NCBI RefSeq assembly: GCF_022662535.1
Contig: NZ_JAKQYM010000002.1
Location: 62,001-126,000 of the forward strand
DNA from: Polaribacter marinus
Lineage (GTDB): Bacteria; Bacteroidota; Bacteroidia; Flavobacteriales; Flavobacteriaceae
Reading direction: 5' to 3'
Length of the DNA stretch: 64,000 bases
Below are positions 45,893-53,334 of this stretch, piece after piece. Every line of letters begins with the position of its first letter. The first letter of the stretch is position 1. The notes beneath the pieces were generated by a model. It had not been told where the DNA came from, did not search any database, and was given only the letters and a program-made list of their open reading frames with translations. Position numbers and translations under genes: made by a program.

Positions 45893-46534
45893 TTAATTAG
45901 CTATTCCAGAGCCTAAATAAACACTATTTGATACTGTTTTACCATCTTCTGAAACAAATGCCATAAATAGCTCTATTGTATCTCCTACATATGTACCAGG
46001 AATAGTTACAATCTGAGAACCTACAGTTCTATCAGCACCATCTAAAATAGAAATTGATTCTTTTTTACTTGGATTGTAAACCAAAACCATTGCTTTGTCT
46101 GTTACATCTGCATTTCCTTCTGTTGAGTTATCATCCCAATTAAAAGTTACTTCTCCAGCAGTAGTTAAATCAGTAGTTCCATTTAAAACTCCAGATAAAG
46201 AACCTCTACTCAATAATGCTAAAGAATAATCAATTGTGAAATTTGGTGCAATACCACCTACTGCATTGTTTAAAATATAAGACATAGCTGCATTAAATTC
46301 AGTCTTCTTCGTAGCAAACGACTTATAACCAATTTTTATAAATCCTTTGTTTGCTTGTAAGTATTCCAATGTAATCGTAAATTTATTACGTTGATTTACT
46401 TGTCCTTCTGTTCGTGGATTTGCCACGCTTGATGGTTTGATCCTTAAATAATCAATACCTTTCCAATTTCCTCCGATAACGTTTCCAACCTTACCAGATA
46501 ATCCACCTAAAATACCTTGTGAAATTTTTCCCAT
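45893..46534 (-). CDS. DUF6266 family protein
   Basis: Protein of 213 residues starting MGKISQGILGGLSGKVGNVIGGNWKG, the glycine-rich opening typical of DUF6266 proteins in Flavobacteriia. The rest is predicted beta-rich with an Ig-like C-terminal part (GEVTFNWDDNSTEGNADVTDKAMVLVYNPSKKES). There is no signal peptide or known enzymatic motif. Function is unknown. It lies downstream of a DUF6943 gene on the same strand, in an accessory region at the edge of the hydrogenase locus. Confidence 0.75.
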   Translation of the reverse strand: MGKISQGILGGLSGKVGNVIGGNWKGIDYLRIKPSSVANPRTEGQVNQRNKFTITLEYLQANKGFIKIGYKSFATKKTEFNAAMSYILNNAVGGIAPNFTIDYSLALLSRGSLSGVLNGTTDLTTAGEVTFNWDDNSTEGNADVTDKAMVLVYNPSKKESISILDGADRTVGSQIVTIPGTYVGDTIELFMAFVSEDGKTVSNSVYLGSGIAN

Positions 46535-46665
46535 TTTACTACGATTTAAAAATTAATATACATTTGGAGTTGGTACGGACTTGGTTTTAACTTGTACCAA
46601 CTATTGTAATGTATAGCAATTTTTATGCAAAAAAGAGTGTTTGGTTTTTGTTGCCCTTTGTTGCC

Positions 46666-47144
46666 CTAATTTGCTTTTTTAAAGATATTTTTAATGTATG
46701 ATTTTTTTAAAAGTGCCATTTTTTCAATGACATTTTGTAACTCTTTTTCATTTTTAGAAATTAACGTGACAGCTTTTATATGTTTATTAAATTCTGAATT
46801 TTCACTTGACTCAAAACCTTTTATTAGCGTTTTTTTGCAATCGTTTATAGAAATAAAAGGAATAACACTGCCTTTTAAATAGTATGCGTAAAAACCGCCT
46901 ATTTGCAGCATCATAGATAAATGATATAATGTGTTTTTTTCTTTTTCTGTTTTAATAGTTATTACAAAACAATTAGGGCAGGGGAGAAATAAGGGGTTTC
47001 CGCTGTTTCTTTTCCGCCAGCTGGCTCTTTCACTAAAATAGTCCACTGGACTATTTCTTCACGTTCAGCCCTACTTAAAATAAAAAAATGTGGGCTTGAG
47101 TAAGTGCGCCCTGGTTTGTGGGTTTTGATTTGAAAAGTTGACAT
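46666..47144 (-). pseudogene. DUF6943-like gene split by a palindromic repeat insertion
   Basis: The N-terminal part (47144 to about 47075) reads MSTFQIKTHKPGRTYSSPHFFILS, and the C-terminal part (from about 47012 down to 46666) reads KRNSGNPLFLPCPNCFVITIK and on, in another frame. The two fit the start and body of one DUF6943-like protein of about 135 residues. Between them lie about 58 bases containing the palindromes at 47016-47025 and 47036-47056. The frame changes across the insert, so a full protein is not made from this copy unless a downstream start (47046) gives a truncated one. Family assignment is from memory. Confidence 0.6.
47013..47070. repeat. Palindromic interspersed element, copy A
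   Basis: Contains GCCAGCTGGC (47016-47025), a 10-base spacer and the palindrome AAATAGTCCA-C-TGGACTATTT (47036-47056). A related copy is found at 49127-49165 with the same order and spacing. It interrupts the DUF6943 frame. Confidence 0.65.
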
Positions 47145-47522
47145 AGTTCTCCAAATTAAAATTATGCTTTGCTGCGTTTGCTCACTATTTTTTGTTTTTA
47201 CTCAATGGAGTTCGCGAATTCCGTTTCACTCCATTTCGCCACATTATTTTTTTGGAAAAAAGAAGAAAAAGATGTGCTCTCTGAAAGTGCCTGGGAAAAG
47301 GCTGTCAAGGTTTTTGGATAAAAGTTTTTTTAAGTGCGAGTTTTGTTTTAATTAAAGAATGTGAATCAAAAAAAGTTTTATTCAAAACCCGAAGGGCTTG
47401 ACCTTTATAGCCTGCGTGCGCTGGGTGAAGTGAGGCACTTATATTTGCTGTCTTTTTTTATTTTAATTTTTTTTATTATTTTTAAACTCCTTTTTGGTTA
47501 GCCCTATAAAAGTAACCTGAGA

Positions 47523-47556
47523 ACCCACCTCTTACCGATGTGGGTTTTCTTTTTGA
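47523..47556 (+). terminator. Terminator-like hairpin in the repeat region
   Basis: AACCCAC (47522-47528) pairs with GTGGGTT (47540-47546), followed by TTCTTTTT. No gene directly upstream is supported, so it may be a remnant or end a small RNA. Confidence 0.45.
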
Positions 47557-47809
47557 AGATCTTTACTCTTTTTGGGGAAAAGTGCGTAGGTGGAGGTAAT
47601 TGGTGATGTTTGAGAAATGGAAAAAATAAATAAAGGGTATTTTGGAAAAAACACTCTTTTTTTATGTGCGGTGTTGAGGTGAGTATATGTAATGAACAAT
47701 TCCCTGAAAGGGTTTTGAGAATGTAATGTACTTACCGCAGACACATGGCAAACATTGCCAATTGCTGGAACCTACTCCTTTGAAAGGGTGGTGGGGAAAG
47801 TGGACAAAT

Positions 47810-48110
47810 CCAAGGCTTTCTTTTCTTTGTTTCTTATTCTTTTCCATTGATGGATACTGAATCAAGTTCAGCACTGGCTTCATCAAAAATCTAGTCTTGA
47901 ATCTTCGGCGGTCAATTACACTTTTGCTCTCTAAAAGAAAAAAACTCGCTTTGCTCAAACAGTTTTTCTTTTTACGTTCGCTTCAATTGATTGACACTCG
48001 CCTGCCAGATTCTATGACAGTGGAGCTGGTAACTTGTTTGTGAGATTGTTGTTGCTAATGTGAGATTATTGTTGCTAATGTAAGATTGTTTCTATGAGCT
48101 CTTAATGACC
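47810..48110. repeat. Long direct repeat, copy 1
   Basis: Starts CCAAGGCTTTCTTTTCTTTG and ends near CTTAATGACCGTGGGGATG. A second copy begins 320 bases later and is nearly identical over most of its length, but lacks about 35 bases present here (after CATTGATG). No gene in either copy. Confidence 0.8.
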
Positions 48111-48129
48111 GTGGGGATGAAACTAAAAT

Positions 48130-48420
48130 CCAAGGCTCTCCTTTCTTTGTTTCTTATTCTTTTCCATTGATGAAAAGAATCAAAAATCTAGTCTTGAATC
48201 TTCGGCGGTCAATTACACTTTTGCTCTCTAAAAGAAAAAAACTCGCTTTGCTCAGACAGTTTTTCTTTTTACGTTCGCTTCAATTGATTGACGCTCGCCT
48301 GCCAGATTCTATGACAGTGGAGATGGTAACTTGTTTGTGAGATTGTTGTTTCTAATGTGAGATTGTTGTTAGCTAATATGAGATTGTTTCGCTGAACTCT
48401 TAATGACCGTGGGGATGGAA
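48130..48420. repeat. Long direct repeat, copy 2
   Basis: Starts CCAAGGCTCTCCTTTCTTTG and shares ATCTTCGGCGGTCAATTACA, the CTCGCTTTGCTC segment and the closing CTTAATGACCGTGGGGATG with copy 1. Short reiterations of TGTGAGATTGTTG occur inside both copies. Confidence 0.8.
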
Positions 48421-48848
48421 CTATGCTTTATAGTTTTAGTCCTTGATTTTTGTGTTAAAAATAGATTTGTTAGCGAAATGAAACAAACAAAGAGTTGAGG
48501 TTAGGAATACTTTGATACTTCGACTACGCTCAGTACAGGCTTACCGATGGTTTTGTGCAGCTTGAATGAGATAAGGAATATGATTATATCTTTTATTTTT
48601 ATTATATTTAAATTTTCTTTTTCAATAGACCTTTTCTAAGGTCAATTATAGCAATTTTTCCTCACATCTCTATGGTGTGAGTTTTTTTTTATAATAAACA
48701 TCCCTTTTCGTATTAAGTATTATTTGAAGTTCCAATTTGTGCGGTTGGGTGGGGCTATTTAGTTCACGACTTTTTTATTTTTCGGGTGTTCATGAATAGC
48801 CTAAATGATGTTGTGGAGTTCTGATGTGTGCGGCTGGGTGGGGCTATT

Positions 48849-48910
48849 TTACATAATGGCGTTATAGGGCAGAAAGTGAATGAATGTACCTATAACAGCG
48901 CATTATGTAA
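48849..48910. repeat. Inverted repeat forming a long imperfect hairpin
   Basis: The left arm TTACATAATGGCGTTATAGG (48849-48868) matches the complement of 48889-48910 except for two extra bases in the right arm, with a 20-base spacer. The shape recalls cassette recombination sites, but the attC core consensus is not met. Confidence 0.55.
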
Positions 48911-49126
48911 ATATAGCTTTGGGGAGTTTTTGGTGTGTGCGTTGGCAACAGCTCTTTACTTTTTTATTGTACTTATTTATCAAAATATAATAGTTTAAAT
49001 AAAAGAAGTAATGTGCTGTGTGAGGGTTGGCAACCAAAAACTACAAGTGCGGTGGCGCGCCCTTCGAGTACGCTCAGGATAAACTATACAACACAAAAGA
49101 CAGAGGGTTATTTTAAGCCCACCACG

Positions 49127-49165
49127 GCAGCTGGCCTCTTCGCTACATCTATCCACTGGATAGAT
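49127..49165. repeat. Palindromic interspersed element, copy B
   Basis: GCAGCTGGC (49127-49135), an 11-base spacer and ATCTATCCA-C-TGGATAGAT (49147-49165). The central CCACTGG and the CAGCTGGC box are shared with copy A, while the outer arm bases have changed in a compensating way that keeps the stem. Confidence 0.6.
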
Positions 49166-49284
49166 TCTAAACGCTTGATCCGGGTTTTGGGTTGTGGGGA
49201 ATAAAAAAGAGCCTTTCGAAAAAGACTCTTCTAATTACTTATATAGTAGTTGTGATTGAAATTGTTATCACTTTTAGTTTCATT

Positions 49285-49737
49285 TTATTGATTCATAGTC
49301 ATTTCGTGGTCGTATTTACAACAACTTGGTAAATCTTTATAAGCTTCTTCACTTCCTGTAACTTTTTCGGTATCGTAACCTGAAGCTGCTATTGCCTTAT
49401 GAATTGTCATTACATCTGTTTTGGTATCATCAAAAGACACATCAATCTTCTTTTTATCAACATCCCAAGTTGCTTTGGAAACTCCTTCTACTCCGTTAGC
49501 TGCTTTTTCAATAGTACTTTTACACATACCGCAATTACCTCTTACTCCAAAAGATAAATCTGTCATTGCGATTTCTTTTGACACTTCTATTGTTGTAGTT
49601 TCTGTTTCCTTTTTGGTTTCGTTTTTACAACTTGTTAAACCTAATGCTGCTATTACAGCGATACTTAAAATTACTTTTTTACTCACGTTGTTTGCATTTT
49701 TGTTTTTGTGTTCGTGATTTTTCTTTGAAAAATTCAT
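49285..49737 (-). CDS. Heavy-metal-associated domain lipoprotein
   Basis: Protein of 150 residues with an N-terminal lysine-rich segment, a lipoprotein-like signal (AVIAALGLTSC) and one HMA domain (about 65-130) with the metal site GNCGMC. The C-terminus has SCCKYDHEMTM with additional possible metal ligands. It probably binds Cu(I) or a similar ion in the periplasm. It lies downstream of the CusB-like gene as the last gene of the efflux operon. Confidence 0.85.
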   Translation of the reverse strand: MNFSKKNHEHKNKNANNVSKKVILSIAVIAALGLTSCKNETKKETETTTIEVSKEIAMTDLSFGVRGNCGMCKSTIEKAANGVEGVSKATWDVDKKKIDVSFDDTKTDVMTIHKAIAASGYDTEKVTGSEEAYKDLPSCCKYDHEMTMNQ

Positions 49738-49769
49738 TGTTTTAAATTTAATTGTTATTACTTGATTTA

Positions 49770-51542
49770 TTATTCTATTACTTGTTTTACTTCTCCACAG
49801 GTTAGCATTGCTTCACCAAAATATGGATTGATTACTTTTTCTTCTTTACTCAACCAATACGCTCCTTTATTATTATCACCCATTGGACAAAATTCCACAT
49901 ACACTTTTTCTTTAACACCAAACAGTTGTACAGCGTTTATTAAGTTTAATGATAGGTGTTTGAAATGGTCTCTTTGTTCTTTTATATCTGACGTTTTAGA
50001 AATAGCTGTTGCCGAAGATTTTATTTCTTTGACTAATGACATCCAATGTGTATGAGCATTATTGTCTGATAATAATTTCATATCCACTTTACCTAAATTG
50101 TTTACTAAACTTGTTGCATTAGCTGAAGTGTTTTTTGAATCTTCTTTAACTAATGCATCTTTTAAATTGATATAATCATTGTAAACAACTTTTAATTGTT
50201 CTTGAAATTTTTCTGATACTGTCAATCTTTCGTTCATATTAGTATGGTCACTTTCTTTTTTTGATGCATTATTATCCATTCCTAAATGCCCTTCGTGACC
50301 AGTCATTACTTTGCCACCATCCTTATTCATCATTGATTTTTTGCCTTGCAATTGTGCTGCTGCATCAACCGTAAATGTTCCGTTAGTTACGATTTCATTG
50401 CCAACAAATAAGCCTTCTAAAACTTCATATTTATTACCAATTTGATTGCCTAAAACAACTTCACGCATTTCAAAAACGGTTTGGTCAGGATTGGTTTTTA
50501 AATAGACCACAGAACGTTCACCTGTCCAAAGTACAGCAGATGCTGGGATTGTTAACACTCCATCATTACTACTTGAAACTCGTTCAATATTGGCGGTTAC
50601 AAACATTCCTGGTTTAAATACATCGTTTTTATTATTAAGTACTACGCGCAAGGTTACAGTTCTTGTTTTGGTATTTAAAATTGGGCCAATGAAATCTACT
50701 TTCCCTTTAAATTCCTTATTAGTATAAGCGTTTGTAGTCACTAAAACTTCTTGTCCCTTTTTAAATACATCGATTTGATTTTCATATACATCAAAGTTTG
50801 CCCAAACCGTATTGAGATTTGCAATTTTAAGCAATGGTTGACCTTGTTTGATGTAGTCACCTTGTTCTATTAATTTTTCGGTAACTGTTCCTGAAACCGT
50901 AGCATAGACTGGAAAATTTTCTTTTACTTTTTGAGTTTCTTCTATTTGATTGATTTGACTTTCAGAAAGTTTCCATAACTTCAATTTATTACGAACCGCC
51001 TTGTACAATGCAGGTTGTGATTCCTTTAAAGATGATGCTATAATCAATTCTTGCTGTGCTGCGTATAATTCTGGCGAATAAATGGTGGCTAATAATTGAC
51101 CTTTACGAACTTCTTCGCCTGTAAAACTGACATTCAATTGTTCTATTCTGCCTGAAAAATAACTGACTTGTACAGCGTTTTCTTCTTCATTTTCAGCAAT
51201 TTTACCAGATAATTTAATTGTGTTGCCATCAATATTTCCTTTGCCCACAACAGTTGTTTGAATATTGGCTAATGCCATCGCATTTTCGGTTAACTTGAAT
51301 TGGTCTGCTAATAGGCCATTACTTCCACTTTCGGCAGGGATTAAATCCATACCACAAATCGGACAATCACCTGGTTCTGGTTGCATAATTTGTGGATGCA
51401 TAGAACAGGTCCACATTTGATTGGTCTCTGCAACCTTATCGTGATTATGGTCTATTTCTTCTTTTGATGAACCACCAAAGAGCAACCATCCTAACAACAA
51501 CCCAACTACCAATATTCCGAAGTAAATTATATATTTTTTCAT
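49770..51542 (-). CDS. CusB-like efflux adaptor with metal-binding and DUF3347 domains
   Basis: Periplasmic adaptor of an RND heavy-metal efflux pump, 590 residues. The N-terminal membrane anchor is followed by a heavy-metal-binding domain (MWTCSMHPQIMQPEPGDCPICGMDL, about 43-70), then barrel-sandwich and hairpin regions of HlyD/CusB proteins (about 100-400), then a C-terminal DUF3347 domain (about 435-585) that often binds copper. It links CusA and CusC-like partners encoded upstream. The likely substrates are Cu(I)/Ag(I). Confidence 0.92.
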   Translation of the reverse strand: MKKYIIYFGILVVGLLLGWLLFGGSSKEEIDHNHDKVAETNQMWTCSMHPQIMQPEPGDCPICGMDLIPAESGSNGLLADQFKLTENAMALANIQTTVVGKGNIDGNTIKLSGKIAENEEENAVQVSYFSGRIEQLNVSFTGEEVRKGQLLATIYSPELYAAQQELIIASSLKESQPALYKAVRNKLKLWKLSESQINQIEETQKVKENFPVYATVSGTVTEKLIEQGDYIKQGQPLLKIANLNTVWANFDVYENQIDVFKKGQEVLVTTNAYTNKEFKGKVDFIGPILNTKTRTVTLRVVLNNKNDVFKPGMFVTANIERVSSSNDGVLTIPASAVLWTGERSVVYLKTNPDQTVFEMREVVLGNQIGNKYEVLEGLFVGNEIVTNGTFTVDAAAQLQGKKSMMNKDGGKVMTGHEGHLGMDNNASKKESDHTNMNERLTVSEKFQEQLKVVYNDYINLKDALVKEDSKNTSANATSLVNNLGKVDMKLLSDNNAHTHWMSLVKEIKSSATAISKTSDIKEQRDHFKHLSLNLINAVQLFGVKEKVYVEFCPMGDNNKGAYWLSKEEKVINPYFGEAMLTCGEVKQVIE

Positions 51543-51546
51543 AGTG

Positions 51547-51666
51547 TTATATTTTAATAATAGTTAACTCTGCCTTTTCTAAATTAACTGTTGCTTTTGA
51601 AGCATCTTCTACATGACTGCGACATCCGTTGCAAGTCATACCATGTGCGTGATATGTATGTTTCAT
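51547..51666 (-). CDS. Very short HMA-like protein (39 aa), probably truncated
   Basis: A 39-residue frame starting MKHTYHAHGMTCNGCRSHVEDA, with the complete GMTCNGC metal site of HMA domains. The central residues that normally follow (a helix end and loop) are missing, and the frame then resumes with SKATVNLEKAELTI and ends early. It overlaps the CusC-like gene stop by 4 bases and sits 4 bases ahead of the CusB-like start. It is either a shrunken chaperone or a relic kept in frame. Confidence 0.7.
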   Translation of the reverse strand: MKHTYHAHGMTCNGCRSHVEDASKATVNLEKAELTIIKI

Positions 51667-52955
51667 TGGGTTAAATAATTAATGATAGTACTCTGAACAT
51701 AGTGGCCCTTAATAGACTCTATTTGGTTCATTTGAAACTTTAATTGTAATTCTTGAATATCAAGAACATCATTAAAATCAATCGTTCCTGTTTCGTAGCT
51801 TTTGATTAAAATATCCTCGGCATCTTTGGCTTGTTTTAAGTTCTTGGTTTGAGTCTCATAACTTATTCTTGCAGAAATACGCTTATTAATTGCTTTACTT
51901 AAAAGCGTTTCCAAAGTGTTTAAACGTTCCTGTTTTTGAGCTTTTATTTCCTGCTGTTGCAACTCATTTTGCTTGGTCTGAGATTTGTATTTTTTATTGA
52001 AAATTGGGATAGACACCGAAACCATTGGCATCACAATATCTTTTCCATTATCCGAGAAATTCATATCTGGTCTTTCGGAAACATTGATATAGTCCAAGCC
52101 AAAACCAATCATAGGACTGCTTTCTTTTTGGTTTAATAGTTCTGATTGTTCTATGGATTGGTATAGTTTATCATACTTCAACAATTCGGGATGTAATGCT
52201 AAATTTTCAGTAATGATTTCAAAGTCTTCTGAAGGCATTGTTAAACGCTCTACCACAGTAACAGCAACATCATTTTTCCTATTTAAAAGCTTATTCAAAT
52301 TAGTTTGCTCTGCTAAAAACTGTTGACTTAAAACATCTTTTAGTTGTTGCATTTCATTTTGACGCATTTGCAATCGCAACACATCTACAGCAGATGCTTT
52401 ACCAACCTCAACAGAGGTTAGTGCTAATGTCTCATAGGTTTCCAATAGTTTAATGTTTTCTATTAGCACCTTTTGTTTCGCTTTGTTGGCGTATAAATTA
52501 TAATAGGATTGTGATACAGAAGCCATCAATTTTCGCTTTGCAATAACAATGTCTTGATATTTTGCATCAGCTAATGAACTGACATAATTTTCTCTCGATG
52601 TAATTGTACCAAACCACGGTAACATTTGTTTAGCCGATACTTTAAAGCGTTGCGCTCCTGTTCGTGTTTCTGGTTCGCTTACGAAGTAACCTACGCCAAA
52701 TTCGGTATTAGGAATGGTATTAACTTCGTTTACTTTTTCAGAAGCTCTTTTGTATTGCAACTCAAATTTTTGAATTTCTGGATTGCTTTCCAAAGCTTCA
52801 TTTACCAATACATCCAGCGATTGACTATTTATTGAATTGATAGAAAAAAGTAAAATAGCAGTGATTAAGACGCTTTTGAAGTGAATAGTGAAAAGTGAAA
52901 AACTAAAAATTACGACACGCTTCCGCTTTTGATTTATGTGTTTAAAATTTATCAT
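51663..52955 (-). CDS. TolC/CusC family outer-membrane efflux protein
   Basis: Outer-membrane channel of 430 residues from the ATG at 52955 (MINFKHINQ), 2 bases after the upstream gene stop; the longer frame to 53003 would overlap that gene. The signal region contains FSFSLFTIHF, encoded by a GTGAAAA heptamer tract (52881-52901), and ends near SINSQS. Two repeated OEP halves with long helices follow. It forms the exit duct of the CusA-type pump. Confidence 0.9.
   Translation of the reverse strand: MINFKHINQKRKRVVIFSFSLFTIHFKSVLITAILLFSINSINSQSLDVLVNEALESNPEIQKFELQYKRASEKVNEVNTIPNTEFGVGYFVSEPETRTGAQRFKVSAKQMLPWFGTITSRENYVSSLADAKYQDIVIAKRKLMASVSQSYYNLYANKAKQKVLIENIKLLETYETLALTSVEVGKASAVDVLRLQMRQNEMQQLKDVLSQQFLAEQTNLNKLLNRKNDVAVTVVERLTMPSEDFEIITENLALHPELLKYDKLYQSIEQSELLNQKESSPMIGFGLDYINVSERPDMNFSDNGKDIVMPMVSVSIPIFNKKYKSQTKQNELQQQEIKAQKQERLNTLETLLSKAINKRISARISYETQTKNLKQAKDAEDILIKSYETGTIDFNDVLDIQELQLKFQMNQIESIKGHYVQSTIINYLTQ
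52881..52901. repeat. Heptanucleotide repeat in the CusC-like signal peptide
   Basis: Three units, GTGAATA GTGAAAA GTGAAAA, lie in the coding region for the signal peptide. The same unit occurs near 53314-53334 and as eight copies inside cusA. Confidence 0.8.
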
Positions 52956-52956
52956 T

Positions 52957-53310
52957 TTACAATCTAGATTTTGTTGTTTTAATTGAACTAACCAACATTG
53001 CAATCAATTCTTTATTTAAGTTATAATGAATTAAATACGTTTCTTCGGTTACATAATCAGTATCTTTTAACAAGTCTAACCAATACAAAGTTTCATTTGC
53101 TTCTTTTAAAGAAATACTCATTTTATTGATAAAGTCAGCTTTACTTTGAGCAAATTCAGCTTCGCGAATTAATGCACCAACGGCCGTTCCGCTTCTTAAT
53201 AGTTGTTTGCTTAAAACATATTCCTTTTTTTTACTTACTAATGATTGAGATAGCTTTACAATTAAGATTGCGAAAGCATAACTCTTATCTTTTAAAATAC
53301 TTTTGCTCAT
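52957..53310 (-). CDS. Four-helix-bundle protein (23S rRNA-intervening-sequence type)
   Basis: Protein of 117 residues, all helical (AFAILIVKLSQSLVSKKKEYVLSKQLLRSGTAVGALIREAEFAQSKADFINKMSIS in sections), matching the S23/four-helix-bundle family found in rRNA intervening sequences and scattered in Bacteroidota genomes. It lies between cusA and the CusC-like gene on the same strand and is flanked by GTGAAAA heptamer tracts, suggesting that it arrived as an insertion together with them. Function unknown; no metal motif seen. Confidence 0.8.
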   Translation of the reverse strand: MSKSILKDKSYAFAILIVKLSQSLVSKKKEYVLSKQLLRSGTAVGALIREAEFAQSKADFINKMSISLKEANETLYWLDLLKDTDYVTEETYLIHYNLNKELIAMLVSSIKTTKSRL

Positions 53311-53313
53311 AAT

Positions 53314-53334
53314 TTTTCACTTTTAGTTTTTCAC
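53314..53334. repeat. Heptanucleotide units at the cusA end
   Basis: TTTTCAC TTTTAG TTTTTCAC covers the last codons of cusA (the stop lies in it) and the gap to the four-helix-bundle gene. It is a degenerate pair of the GTGAAAA unit seen on the other strand. Confidence 0.65.

Larger units (their letters stand above)
47145..49284. other. Repeat-rich stretch without genes
   Basis: About 2.1 kb with no supported gene; short open frames here have no known motifs and low-complexity translations. The base composition is less AT-rich in places than flanking DNA. It holds direct repeats of about 300 bases (47810 and 48130), a pair of GTGTGCGG(C/T)TGGGTGGGGC boxes (about 48739 and 48826), an inverted repeat (48849-48910), two TTCGA(C/G)TACGCTCAG boxes (48517 and 49073), the palindromic element copy B and two terminator-like hairpins. 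It looks like a sink for small mobile repeats. Confidence 0.6.

Noticed and set aside
47662..47958. Overlapping minus-strand open frames next to the direct repeats
   Set aside because: They read through repeat copy 1 and have no recognisable domain; repeat copy 2 does not keep the frame.
48935..49204. Open frame of 89 codons in the repeat region
   Set aside because: Its translation covers the TACGCTCAG box and the palindromic element; no domain or signal is visible, and the composition is not protein-like.
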